NCBI GenBank assembly: GCA_021782205.1
Contig: JAJXVH010000012.1
Span: 1 to 63,223, forward strand
DNA: 63,223 nucleotides
Direction: 5' to 3'
Source: a bacterium
GTDB lineage: Bacteria > Elusimicrobiota > Elusimicrobia > UBA1565 > UBA9628
Shown here: piece by piece, positions 35,389-43,246 of the stretch
How the letters are laid out: every line of letters begins with the position of its first letter
Numbering within the stretch: position 1 is the first letter of the stretch
Notes under the pieces: generated by a model
What the model was told of the DNA's origin: nothing
Databases searched by the model: none
Seen by the model: the letters and a program-made list of their open reading frames with translations, nothing else
Made by a program: the position numbers and the translations under genes

Positions 35389-36310
35389 AATCAAGAACGG
35401 GAGCGTGCTTTCGGATTCTCTCGAAGTGCACGCCGTCGATCATTGCAACCTGTCCTGCCTGTCCTGTAGCCATCTTTCTCCCCTTTCACCGAAGCGCCGG
35501 CCCGCGCTGGCGTCGATCGAGAGGTCCTTGGCTCGGCTGGCCCGCGTCTATCGCGCGAAAACCGCGAAAGTCCTCGGCGGCGAGCCGCTGCTGCGCGGCG
35601 ATCTTCTCGCGCTGATTCGCGCCATTCGCAAGACGCGCGTCGCGCAGTCCGTGCGTATTCTTTCGAACGGGACGCTTCTATCGCGGTTCGACGGGGAAAT
35701 TCTTGACTCGGTCGACAGCGTGGAACTGTCCGTCTACCCCGAGCATCCCATCGCTCTGCCGGTGATGCGCCTGTTTCACGAGCGGTGCCGTCAACGCGGC
35801 GTACGGCTCTATCTGCGGGCCTACACGCATTTTCGCGCCAGCGGTTCCCGGCCCGGCACGCGCGTACTCGCTCTGGTTCAGCGCCTTTATAAAGCCTGCT
35901 GGTATGCGCACGCGTGGGGTTGTCATCGCGTCGACGCCGGGCGGTTTTATAAATGCCCCCTCGCCGCTTCGACGGATCGCCTGGTCCGCCCACCTCGTGC
36001 GCCTTCGTCCGGCATTCTCATCTCGGATGATCCGTCGTTTTTCAAGACCTTGGCCGACTATCTCGCCGCCGCGGACCAGGCGCTGCCGGCCTGCTCTCAT
36101 TGTCTGGGGGTCGCGGGATTGAAATTTCGTCACCGGCAGGCGACGCGCGCGGAGTGGAAGGCGTTTCACGCGCGCCCGACGGAATCTCTTGTCGATTACG
36201 AATTTCTGGAACGCATCGAGGCGGGGAAGGTGGACGACCGTCCGGACTGGTGCGGTCCATACGGACCGGAGGGGGAATTCGAGATGGGCAACGGAACCGA
36301 CTCGGTCTAA
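35378..36310 (+). CDS. Radical SAM protein coupled to a glycosyltransferase
   Basis: 310 residues from GTG 35378 with GGAGG five bases upstream. The cluster site is C23, C27, C30 (DHCNLSCLSCSHLSP), typical of a radical SAM family with CNLxCxxCSHxSP that often sits beside glycosyltransferases. It lacks the GGEPT/HSHKPE signature of the operon group, having KVLGGEPLLRGDL and LSVYPEHPI. The C-terminus has WGCHRVDAGRFYKCPLA and ACSHCLG, probably for an auxiliary cluster. It converges on the radical SAM gene at 36313 with two bases between them. Confidence 0.8.
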   Translation: MAFEIKNGSVLSDSLEVHAVDHCNLSCLSCSHLSPLSPKRRPALASIERSLARLARVYRAKTAKVLGGEPLLRGDLLALIRAIRKTRVAQSVRILSNGTLLSRFDGEILDSVDSVELSVYPEHPIALPVMRLFHERCRQRGVRLYLRAYTHFRASGSRPGTRVLALVQRLYKACWYAHAWGCHRVDAGRFYKCPLAASTDRLVRPPRAPSSGILISDDPSFFKTLADYLAAADQALPACSHCLGVAGLKFRHRQATRAEWKAFHARPTESLVDYEFLERIEAGKVDDRPDWCGPYGPEGEFEMGNGTDSV

Positions 36311-36312
36311 CG

Positions 36313-38337
36313 TCAGCCGAGCAATCGCCGCAGAATGGGCTCGTAGATGCGCCGATGTATGCCGGCGTCCCCGTCCTGGCCGGTGACGCGCGCAACCAGC
36401 GCGCGGCCGTCTCCGGCGTGGCTAAGCCGCGCCGTAAAAGGCCCATCGACGTCCACCAACTCCAGCTCAAAATAGAGGGGGCTGTCCGTACGGAGGCTGC
36501 GCGCGCGCAACCCGCGCTTTCTGCGCAAAGCGTCCGCCGCCGCGGAAAAGACCGGGAGGAGCGGCCGGCGCATGAGGGCCAGCGCAAAAGCCGACGCCCT
36601 CGGCTTTTCATTTTTGCGCGTGAGTGTTTTCAGAAGAGCCGCGGCAAGTTCTCCGAGCGCGGCTGCTTCAAGCACGCTCTCCGGCAGGCTGAGGCGATAG
36701 GCCAGCGCGATTTTAAGATCCGAGATGCTGAAGAGTTCAAAGAACGTGCGGTCAGAAAACGGGCCGGTCGGGCCGTTTGCGCCGAGGAAAAAAAGTTCCA
36801 CGAGAAATCCGTCGGGCGACGAGACGTGGAGCCGGAGCGCGGAGTCTTTGGTGACGTCCATCCCCGTGACGCTCCAGCGTCCGAAGCGGGCCGGTCCGGG
36901 CCAAAGCGATGGCCCAAATAGCTCCCACAGCCGCTCCGCCGTCCGCGCCGAGGGCATGTCGAATCCGGGATAACGATCCCAGTCGCTCAGCTTGGGCAAC
37001 GCTAGGCGGGCCAGGGCGCGCAGGGCCGCGTGACGCGCGGCTTCGTCGGTATCGTGGGCTTCGAATCGTACGGCGAGGTATTGCACGAGGTGTCCGACGC
37101 TTTCGTTTGGACGGGGGTGGGATAAATGCAGCATGACTCGGCGTCCGGCGGACCGGAGGACGACGCGGAATATGGGGACGCGATCGCAGGTGAGAGATTC
37201 GACGACGGGGCCCTTGGCGGGAAGGCTCGCCAGCGCGCGGCGCAATGCGTGCTCCGGCAGGGGGAGCCTTCGCAGTCTGTCGCCCCGGGCGCGGATGCTG
37301 CGTCGCACCTGCTCCGCGTCCGGTAGTGCGTCGTGCGTCAATATCTTTCTAAGCACGGCATCGGCGGCGCGAGCCCCGGACGGTATGAACTTTTGATCCG
37401 GCGTCGGAAGAAAGCTCTCGTGCTTCCATGAGCATCGGGCGGCCGGGCAAAGCGGGAGGAAGCCGCAGTCGCGGCAAACCCAGCGATAAGGATTTTCGCG
37501 ATAATAATTGAAGTAGTCGTGCATGTCGCCGACCTGGTCCTTGTCTTCGAAGTTGCTCTTGACTCGGACGTCGCCGGCGATCATGCGTGCGTCGTAGGAG
37601 TAGTGCTCCCAGCCCGGGATCAGGCACAGCGGCACCATGGAGAACCAAAGATCGATGTCGTGTTCCCAGCGCTGCATGAAGTCCGCGAGTTCCGCCCTTC
37701 TTTGCGCCAAGGGTTCCAGAAGGCTCTCCGCGGTGGCCGACACGGTGGAATTGACCGAACTGATCATGTAGCCGACAAACGCATCGCCCAAGAGTCCGCG
37801 CAGCAAATGTTTGATGTCCATCAGCCTTCCGGCGTTGTAGCGAAACAGCAGCGTCTTCGGCGCGATGCGAAGGCGCAAATCCGGCATTCTTTTGTTGTGC
37901 GCCGCGACGTTCTCCAATCCTCGACAATAGCGTTCGAAGAATCGCGGAGACGTTCGCGTGCCCAGCGCGAAGCTCTCGGCGTCCGAGTAATGGGCGGAAA
38001 GCTGATAGTCCGTCAACCCCGCCTGCGCGAGTTCCTCCAAGAAGTCGGCGCGCGTGAAAGCCTGGCCGTTGGTGAACGCGGCGGTTTGGAGCCCGAGCGA
38101 CCGCGCGTAGCCCACGACTTCGACGATGTCACGCCTCAGCAGAGCCTCGGCGCCCATGAAGATGACGCGCTTCTCCCAAACGGCGATTCGGCGCAGCCGT
38201 TCCTTGACCTCATCAAGCGTCGGCTCGTCCCAGTCCCGACGCGAACCTTCAAAGCAGAAGACGCAGCGTTGATTGCAGCGCTTGGTGATGTTAAGCGCCG
38301 TATGCGGGTAGGGAAACCCGGACTTATAGAGTTTCAT
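36313..38337 (-). CDS. Large radical SAM protein with C-terminal accessory domains and GAE in place of GGE
   Basis: 674 residues. Cluster site C21, C25, C28 (KRCNQRCVFCFEG). The SAM-binding GGE motif reads FMGAEALLRRDI. VPLCLIPGW and CRDCGFLPLCPAARCSW supply a SPASM-like Cys tail near residue 340. After about residue 400 come two or three extra regions; one (about residues 535-620: FGRWSVTGMDVTKDSALRL, VELFFLGANG) resembles the C-terminal domain of the PP-loop protein and the N-terminus of the NifD-like protein. A last region (YFELELVDVDGPFTARLSH) may repeat it. The ATG overlaps the PP-loop gene stop by 14 bases. Likely acts with the PP-loop ATPase on a shared substrate. Confidence 0.75.
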   Translation of the reverse strand: MKLYKSGFPYPHTALNITKRCNQRCVFCFEGSRRDWDEPTLDEVKERLRRIAVWEKRVIFMGAEALLRRDIVEVVGYARSLGLQTAAFTNGQAFTRADFLEELAQAGLTDYQLSAHYSDAESFALGTRTSPRFFERYCRGLENVAAHNKRMPDLRLRIAPKTLLFRYNAGRLMDIKHLLRGLLGDAFVGYMISSVNSTVSATAESLLEPLAQRRAELADFMQRWEHDIDLWFSMVPLCLIPGWEHYSYDARMIAGDVRVKSNFEDKDQVGDMHDYFNYYRENPYRWVCRDCGFLPLCPAARCSWKHESFLPTPDQKFIPSGARAADAVLRKILTHDALPDAEQVRRSIRARGDRLRRLPLPEHALRRALASLPAKGPVVESLTCDRVPIFRVVLRSAGRRVMLHLSHPRPNESVGHLVQYLAVRFEAHDTDEAARHAALRALARLALPKLSDWDRYPGFDMPSARTAERLWELFGPSLWPGPARFGRWSVTGMDVTKDSALRLHVSSPDGFLVELFFLGANGPTGPFSDRTFFELFSISDLKIALAYRLSLPESVLEAAALGELAAALLKTLTRKNEKPRASAFALALMRRPLLPVFSAAADALRRKRGLRARSLRTDSPLYFELELVDVDGPFTARLSHAGDGRALVARVTGQDGDAGIHRRIYEPILRRLLG

Positions 38338-39991
38338 GTCTTTTGATGCGAGGACGGCCGAGTTCCCGCTGAGCGTCCGCAAGCGCGGAGACCACGCCGC
38401 GCACCGCCTGCCGGACCGCCGCCTGGGCGGGCGGGTGCGGGTCGAAGGCAAATCCCAGGCAGCCCGCGCGAACGAGATATTTGTCCTCGGGCTGCGTGAT
38501 GCGAAACAAACGCATGAAAATCTCGTCTCCGTCGGCCTTGAGGCGCAGCCACACGGAGGGATCGCGCGCGCGCAGGGAGATGTCTTCCAGCGTATAGGGC
38601 CCCCAGCGCAACGGAGGGCGCGTCGTCAGTTTGGATGAAAGCAGTTTGAAGAGAGCCGTCGTTTCGCGCGGCGGGCCCGAACCTGGCGCCGCGATTCCGG
38701 CGGCCGGGCGAGGTCTGCGCTCGGTGAGCGCGGGCGCGTGCAGAGGCGGCACGTCGAGTTGTTCAAAAGCCCGAGTCTCGCTTGGGCTCATGGTCGCGAC
38801 CCATCGGCCGATATTCTCCCGGACGACGTCGGCATAGGCGCCCGCCATCGCGTTCGCGGCGTTGGGGTACCATTTTTCAAGGACCGAGAGATCGGGGCCT
38901 TTTTCGGCCTGCTTCTTTAATTCCACCGCGAACCAATGCCGGCACCGCATGCGTTGAAACAGATAGAACCAAACGTGGTGCCAGTCGAAAAAGGGCCGTG
39001 TAAAAATCGCGGCCAGGTGCGGCATGCCGAGAAAGTGCTCGAACAACGATTCCGGCACCTCTTCATCATCGGCGACGTGACGCAAAATCATTTTCTTAAA
39101 GCATTTGTCGCAGCGCAGGCAGAATGCGCCGTCGGCCGGGTAATAACAGGAAAAGGACTTGCCGCGATGGCGGCTGCGCGCGACGATGGCCGTCGTCGCC
39201 ACCTCGGAAAGGCCGCCGATGGAGTTTGCCGTTTCCAGCCCGATCCCCCGACCCGAGTCGGCGGGCTGTTCCAGCGGCTTCATGCGCCAGTGCTCCCGCT
39301 GGCCGGGATGGTAGCCGCCGAAGTACATGCAGTCGAGCACGTTTCCCGTGTCGAGGGTGCCGAGGCCGAGCGAATCGGCCAGGTAGAGCGCGGACAGCGG
39401 CGCCATGTCGGAATGCCACATCGGATAAGGCTCGAAGAGATATTCGTGATCGTCGGCCGTCCGATGTACCGGGCGGCCGGCGGCGCGCACCGCCGTGCAG
39501 GCCGCGCGTTGGCGTTTCAAGTCGACGAGGCCGTCTTGTGCCGGAGACGGATGCGGTATGCGGTCCAAAAAAAGATGGTGGGTTTGAGCGGGCAGCAGCA
39601 GGCTTGCGGCCATCGAATCCATGCCGCCGGAAAAAAGAAGAGCGGGGGCGGGCGCGCGCGGGCGACGGCGCGGACGCTGTCGTTCGCCGACTCGCGCCAA
39701 CCGCGGACCGCGGTTCTTGATCAGCCATTGCGCCAGGTCCGGCGAGGTTTCAAACGGCAGGTCCAGCCGCGAGCCGACGACCGGTCCGATCGCGTGCCAG
39801 ATCGCCAGCGCGTGGGTATCGGGATGGATCCAGCGGAAGGACGAAGGCACGACCACTCGGTAGCCGCGACGGACTAATCGGAAAGGGGTGGGGCAGTCTT
39901 CGAATTTCCGCCGGCCTTCAGCCGGGTCGTCGCTTTCAGGGTGCAGCTGATATCGAAAAGTGCGGCCCTGCCGGACGAGAGTCACGCGCAT
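38324..39991 (-). CDS. PP-loop ATPase (DUF6395-like) with shared C-terminal domain
   Basis: 555 residues from ATG 39991. The PP-loop SGGMDS motif lies near residue 125 (LLFSGGMDSMAASLL), as in enzymes that adenylate a substrate (asparagine synthetase, QueC, TilS). FCLRCDKCFKKMIL is a Cys pair seen in DUF6395-type proteins, which I think this resembles. An N-terminal 100 residues (TLVRQGRTFRYQLHPES, VVVPSSFRWIHPDTHAL) precede it. The last 100 residues (RWGPYTLEDISLRARDPSVWLRL, IFMRLFRI) form the domain discussed in the findings. It may activate a carboxylate or carbonyl for amide or ring formation. It is in an operon with SGNH, radical SAM and mutY genes. Confidence 0.7.
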   Translation of the reverse strand: MRVTLVRQGRTFRYQLHPESDDPAEGRRKFEDCPTPFRLVRRGYRVVVPSSFRWIHPDTHALAIWHAIGPVVGSRLDLPFETSPDLAQWLIKNRGPRLARVGERQRPRRRPRAPAPALLFSGGMDSMAASLLLPAQTHHLFLDRIPHPSPAQDGLVDLKRQRAACTAVRAAGRPVHRTADDHEYLFEPYPMWHSDMAPLSALYLADSLGLGTLDTGNVLDCMYFGGYHPGQREHWRMKPLEQPADSGRGIGLETANSIGGLSEVATTAIVARSRHRGKSFSCYYPADGAFCLRCDKCFKKMILRHVADDEEVPESLFEHFLGMPHLAAIFTRPFFDWHHVWFYLFQRMRCRHWFAVELKKQAEKGPDLSVLEKWYPNAANAMAGAYADVVRENIGRWVATMSPSETRAFEQLDVPPLHAPALTERRPRPAAGIAAPGSGPPRETTALFKLLSSKLTTRPPLRWGPYTLEDISLRARDPSVWLRLKADGDEIFMRLFRITQPEDKYLVRAGCLGFAFDPHPPAQAAVRQAVRGVVSALADAQRELGRPRIKRHETL

Positions 39992-40033
39992 GTGTGGGCC
40001 TCGGCCCCGCAACCAGCGATGCAACGTATCGTC

Positions 40034-41293
40034 CTATTTCTTCTTCTTCGCGGGGCCGATAATCCTTGCCGAGAGAATCTTGGCGAGCGCGCTGTTGAGT
40101 TTCGGCTTGGGATGAAAATCCTTGCCGTACCAATTTTCATCGGCATAGCCCGGACAGCGCAGTCCGTCCGAAAGATCGACGGTTTCGATGGGTGAAGGCA
40201 GGGAAAACCCTTGGGAGGGCGGCGTATAGGTCAGGAAAAGTAGGCGGTAGCCGCGTGCCTCGGCCTTATGCGCAAAGTGGGCATACAACGCGCGGAAATA
40301 GGCGTCGCTTTGGGCGGATCGCCAAAACGCCGCCGCGCGCAGAACCGAGGCCTCGTGAAGCCACTGCGCGGCCTTGAAGTTCAGAAGAAAATTTCTCAGT
40401 GGACCCGCAGACGACAGTCCATCCATCAACGCTTGCGGATCCAGTGGATCATGATCGGAAAAACCTAAATAACCCACGATGACGACGTCCGGCGACGCCA
40501 GCGCAGCCAAGGCGTCGACAAAGCGGCTGTAACCGTAAAGTCCCAAGCCGGGGTATGCGGCGCTCATGACCTCGTAGCGCCCGGGAGCCGTGCGATTCAG
40601 TTCGGCGCGTAACCGGCCCGGGAGGGTCTCCTCGTTCGTGGGGATGCCGTCTCCCCAGATGTAGGAATCGCCGACGATGAGAACGCGGCGCCGGCCACGC
40701 TTCGGGCCGAACGCGGGCGGCTCGTCTCGGTATCCGAGATGATTGTAACGGAAGCGGCAGACGGGGTAGTGGTCCTTGTTGCGCTGGCCCCGATAATCGA
40801 GGATCTGAACGGAATCCGGCACCGCAGAAATCAGTCCTAATTCGTTGACGCGCGTGGCAATATGCGCGGGCACCGCCGCCATAACGCACGCGCCGATGAT
40901 GAAGGCCCAGGCGGTCATCACCACGGCTCGTGGTGGCGCCCGGCGGCTTCGTCGGGCGAGCGCCGCCAGAACGAACGGCGCGGCAAGCGCCGGCGCCGCG
41001 GCCGCGGCGGCCAGGAGACGGATGCCACCCCACGGCTGACGGACATCCAGGAAAGAGAGAACCGCCGCGGCGAGCGCGAGGGCCCCGCGTTTCAACGCGC
41101 TCATGCGGCCGAATTTGGACGTCTGCAGAGCCAGGAGGCCGAGAGCCGCCGCCGAGAGCGCGAGAGGATCAAAAAGTAGCACCGCGGTTCCGAGCGGGCC
41201 CGTTCTTCCTCCCGCCGACAAAAAGAGAAGCAACGCCTCCGCGCTTAGGCGAAGCAGTATTGCGGCGGTAAGCCCGGATAAAATGAGGGTCAA
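40034..41293 (-). CDS. SGNH/GDSL-type esterase with N-terminal membrane helices
   Basis: 419 residues. About five membrane segments in the first 150 residues, then an SGNH hydrolase domain: the serine block VLIVGDSYIWGDG, an Asn-poor middle, and the DFHP block near the C-terminus (KDFHPKPKLNSAL) holding the Asp and His. Similar membrane-tethered proteins add or remove acyl groups on cell-wall or exported sugars; the target is unknown here. It overlaps mutY by four bases and is followed by the PP-loop gene after 42 bases. The last four residues are lysines. Confidence 0.75.
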   Translation of the reverse strand: MTLILSGLTAAILLRLSAEALLLFLSAGGRTGPLGTAVLLFDPLALSAAALGLLALQTSKFGRMSALKRGALALAAAVLSFLDVRQPWGGIRLLAAAAAAPALAAPFVLAALARRSRRAPPRAVVMTAWAFIIGACVMAAVPAHIATRVNELGLISAVPDSVQILDYRGQRNKDHYPVCRFRYNHLGYRDEPPAFGPKRGRRRVLIVGDSYIWGDGIPTNEETLPGRLRAELNRTAPGRYEVMSAAYPGLGLYGYSRFVDALAALASPDVVIVGYLGFSDHDPLDPQALMDGLSSAGPLRNFLLNFKAAQWLHEASVLRAAAFWRSAQSDAYFRALYAHFAHKAEARGYRLLFLTYTPPSQGFSLPSPIETVDLSDGLRCPGYADENWYGKDFHPKPKLNSALAKILSARIIGPAKKKK

Positions 41294-42303
41294 GAGGCGA
41301 TCTTGGCGGAGGGCGCTCTTTCAAAGACGCGCGCGCGCAGCAATTTGAGCCACAGCGACGAAACCAGTCGCTCCTTGAGCCGCGAGCGCGGCGTCCAATC
41401 GGCCTCGGGGGGCAACAAGGCGTCCGAGGCCAGCGCGCCCGCGTGTAGTTCGACGTCCAGCGCGTGATGCGTGATCGTGTGGGACGCGCGCGCAAGCAGT
41501 CGTCCGGCGGTCGCCGTCACGCGTCCGACCTCCGGCAGGCCCCACAGATTCTTGAGCAGACGCTCGCGCGCGGAGCGTTTCCAGAGCAGAACTTGGCCGT
41601 TGCGCTCGATCCACAGGCAGGACCAGCGTACGTCCTCAGACGGGCGGCGCTTCTCGGGTAGCGGCAGTTTGTCTTGAAGTTTCTTCTTGAAAGCGACGCA
41701 GTCTTTCGAAACCGGGCACGCGCCGCAGGATGGGGACTCCGGCGTGCATACGGTCGCGCCGAGCTCCATTAAAGCTTGGTTCCAGTCGCCGGGATATTTT
41801 TTCGGTACCAGCGCCGCCGCTTTCCGCCATATCCTTGCGGTGAATGCGGGGTCCTTGGGGCGGCCGCGCAGGCCGAACAGCCGCGAAAACACACGGATGA
41901 CGTTGCCATCGACGACTGGATACGGCTTTCCATAGGCGATCGATAGGATCGCCCCGGCGGTGTAGCGCCCGATGCCGGGCAACGCCAAGACGGATTCGTA
42001 GTCGGTCGGAAAGCGTCCGTCGTGCCGCGTCATGATCTCGCCGGCCGCACGCCGCAGATTTCGCGCCCGCGAGTAGTAGCCCAAGCCCGCCCAGGCCGCG
42101 AGGACATCCTCCTCCGTCGTGGCGGCCAGCGTCGCGACGTCCGGAAAGCGCCGCAGGAAGGCTTCGTATTTCGGCACGACGGCCGCGACCGTGGTCTGCT
42201 GGAGCATGATCTCCGACACCCAGGTACGGTAGGGGGAGACCTGGCGCCGCCAGGGCAAGTCCCGCATGCCGCGACGGTACCAGCGCAGGAGCGCGGCCCG
42301 CAC
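41290..42303 (-). CDS. mutY: A/G-specific adenine DNA glycosylase
   Basis: MutY removes adenine mispaired with 8-oxoguanine. 337 residues, GTG start. The catalytic Glu is in SEIMLQQTTV, the helix-hairpin-helix is LPGIGRYTAGAILS and the catalytic Asp is in VVDGNVIRVF. The [4Fe-4S] cysteines have the exact spacing C-x6-C-x2-C-x5-C (CTPESPSCGACPVSKDC). The C-terminal 120 residues form the Nudix-like 8-oxoG domain. The stop of the BON gene lies two bases from the start, so these are in one operon. A house-keeping gene that marks the edge of the accessory region. Confidence 0.95.
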   Translation of the reverse strand: MRAALLRWYRRGMRDLPWRRQVSPYRTWVSEIMLQQTTVAAVVPKYEAFLRRFPDVATLAATTEEDVLAAWAGLGYYSRARNLRRAAGEIMTRHDGRFPTDYESVLALPGIGRYTAGAILSIAYGKPYPVVDGNVIRVFSRLFGLRGRPKDPAFTARIWRKAAALVPKKYPGDWNQALMELGATVCTPESPSCGACPVSKDCVAFKKKLQDKLPLPEKRRPSEDVRWSCLWIERNGQVLLWKRSARERLLKNLWGLPEVGRVTATAGRLLARASHTITHHALDVELHAGALASDALLPPEADWTPRSRLKERLVSSLWLKLLRARVFERAPSAKIAS

Positions 42304-42304
42304 G

Positions 42305-42598
42305 CTATTCCCCGATGACGACGTTCTCGATGATCTGATCGACGCCGGACACTCGGTCGATCAGGTGTTTGAGGACCTTGAGTTGAGAATCCTCGGGCAG
42401 GACGCCGGTGATCGTGACCACGCGCGAATAGACGTCGATGGTGATGTGGCTTAGGTCCAGGTCCGCGCGGCCGCGAACCTGAGTTTCGATGCGCGCCCGG
42501 ATGCCCGCGTCGGAGTCGTCCTCGGGCTGAATCGGTCGGGCGCAGGCGGCGGCCAAGAACAGGGCGGCCGCGGCGCACGCGCATCGGATCGCTTTCAC
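42305..42598 (-). CDS. BON-domain lipoprotein
   Basis: 97 residues. GTG start, then a lipoprotein signal (AAAALFLAAAC, Cys at about residue 20). The remainder is one BON domain: GIRARIETQVRGRADLDLSHITIDVYSRVVTITGVLPE, QLKVLKHLIDRVSGVDQIIENVVI. BON proteins sit at the outer membrane and help with membrane integrity. It is divergent from rdgB with only six bases between the start codons, so any promoter is inside one of the genes. It seems co-transcribed with mutY. Confidence 0.8.
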   Translation of the reverse strand: MKAIRCACAAAALFLAAACARPIQPEDDSDAGIRARIETQVRGRADLDLSHITIDVYSRVVTITGVLPEDSQLKVLKHLIDRVSGVDQIIENVVIGE

Positions 42599-42604
42599 GG
42601 CAAA

Positions 42605-43246
42605 ATGATAACATACCGCCCCGTGACCCGCCAGGTCCGCCTCGTGCTCGCGACGCGCAACGCGCACAAGGCCGGAGAAATCGCGCGCCTGCTCGACGGC
42701 TCGGGCGTATCCTGCGTCGGCCTCGACGCGTTTCCTGAAATGCACGAGGTCGTCGAGGACCGCGACACGCTGGAAGGCAATGCCGCCAAGAAGGCCGTGG
42801 AGACGGCGCGCGTCTGCCGGGCATGGGCCTTGGCCGACGATACCGGCTTGGAGGTGGCCGCCTTGCTCGGCGCTCCCGGTGTGTTCTCCGCGCGCTGGGC
42901 GGGGCCGGGCTGCACGGACGCCGACAACCGCGACAAACTTGTGCGCGAGCTGGCGGGGGTTGCGCCGCGCGACCGCGCGGCCCGCTTTCGCACGGTGCTG
43001 GCGCTCTCGTCTCCGGACGGCCGCGTGCGGACCGCGGAGGGGCGCCTGGACGGGAGCATCGCCGAGGCGCCGCGCGGACGCGGCGGCTTCGGTTACGATC
43101 CTCTCTTCGCCCTGCCGGACGGGCGCACGCTGGCGGAACTCGCGCCCGAGGAGAAGAACGCCCTGAGCCACCGCGGACTCGCACTGCGCGCGATCCTGCC
43201 GGACCTGCGCGCGCTGGGTGCGGCGACGTCGGGAGAGAGGGCGTGA
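42605..43246 (+). CDS. rdgB: Non-canonical purine NTP pyrophosphatase (RdgB/HAM1)
   Basis: A 213-residue enzyme that clears dITP, ITP and XTP. Motifs: LATRNAHKAGEIARLL, ADDTGLEVAALLGAPGVFSARWAG, GRGGFGYDPLF and LSHRGLALR. The ATG at 42605 gives a short N-terminal tail (ITYRPVTRQ); GTG 42623 could be the true start. The stop overlaps the next gene by four bases. House-keeping function, high confidence. Confidence 0.93.
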   Translation: MITYRPVTRQVRLVLATRNAHKAGEIARLLDGSGVSCVGLDAFPEMHEVVEDRDTLEGNAAKKAVETARVCRAWALADDTGLEVAALLGAPGVFSARWAGPGCTDADNRDKLVRELAGVAPRDRAARFRTVLALSSPDGRVRTAEGRLDGSIAEAPRGRGGFGYDPLFALPDGRTLAELAPEEKNALSHRGLALRAILPDLRALGAATSGERA

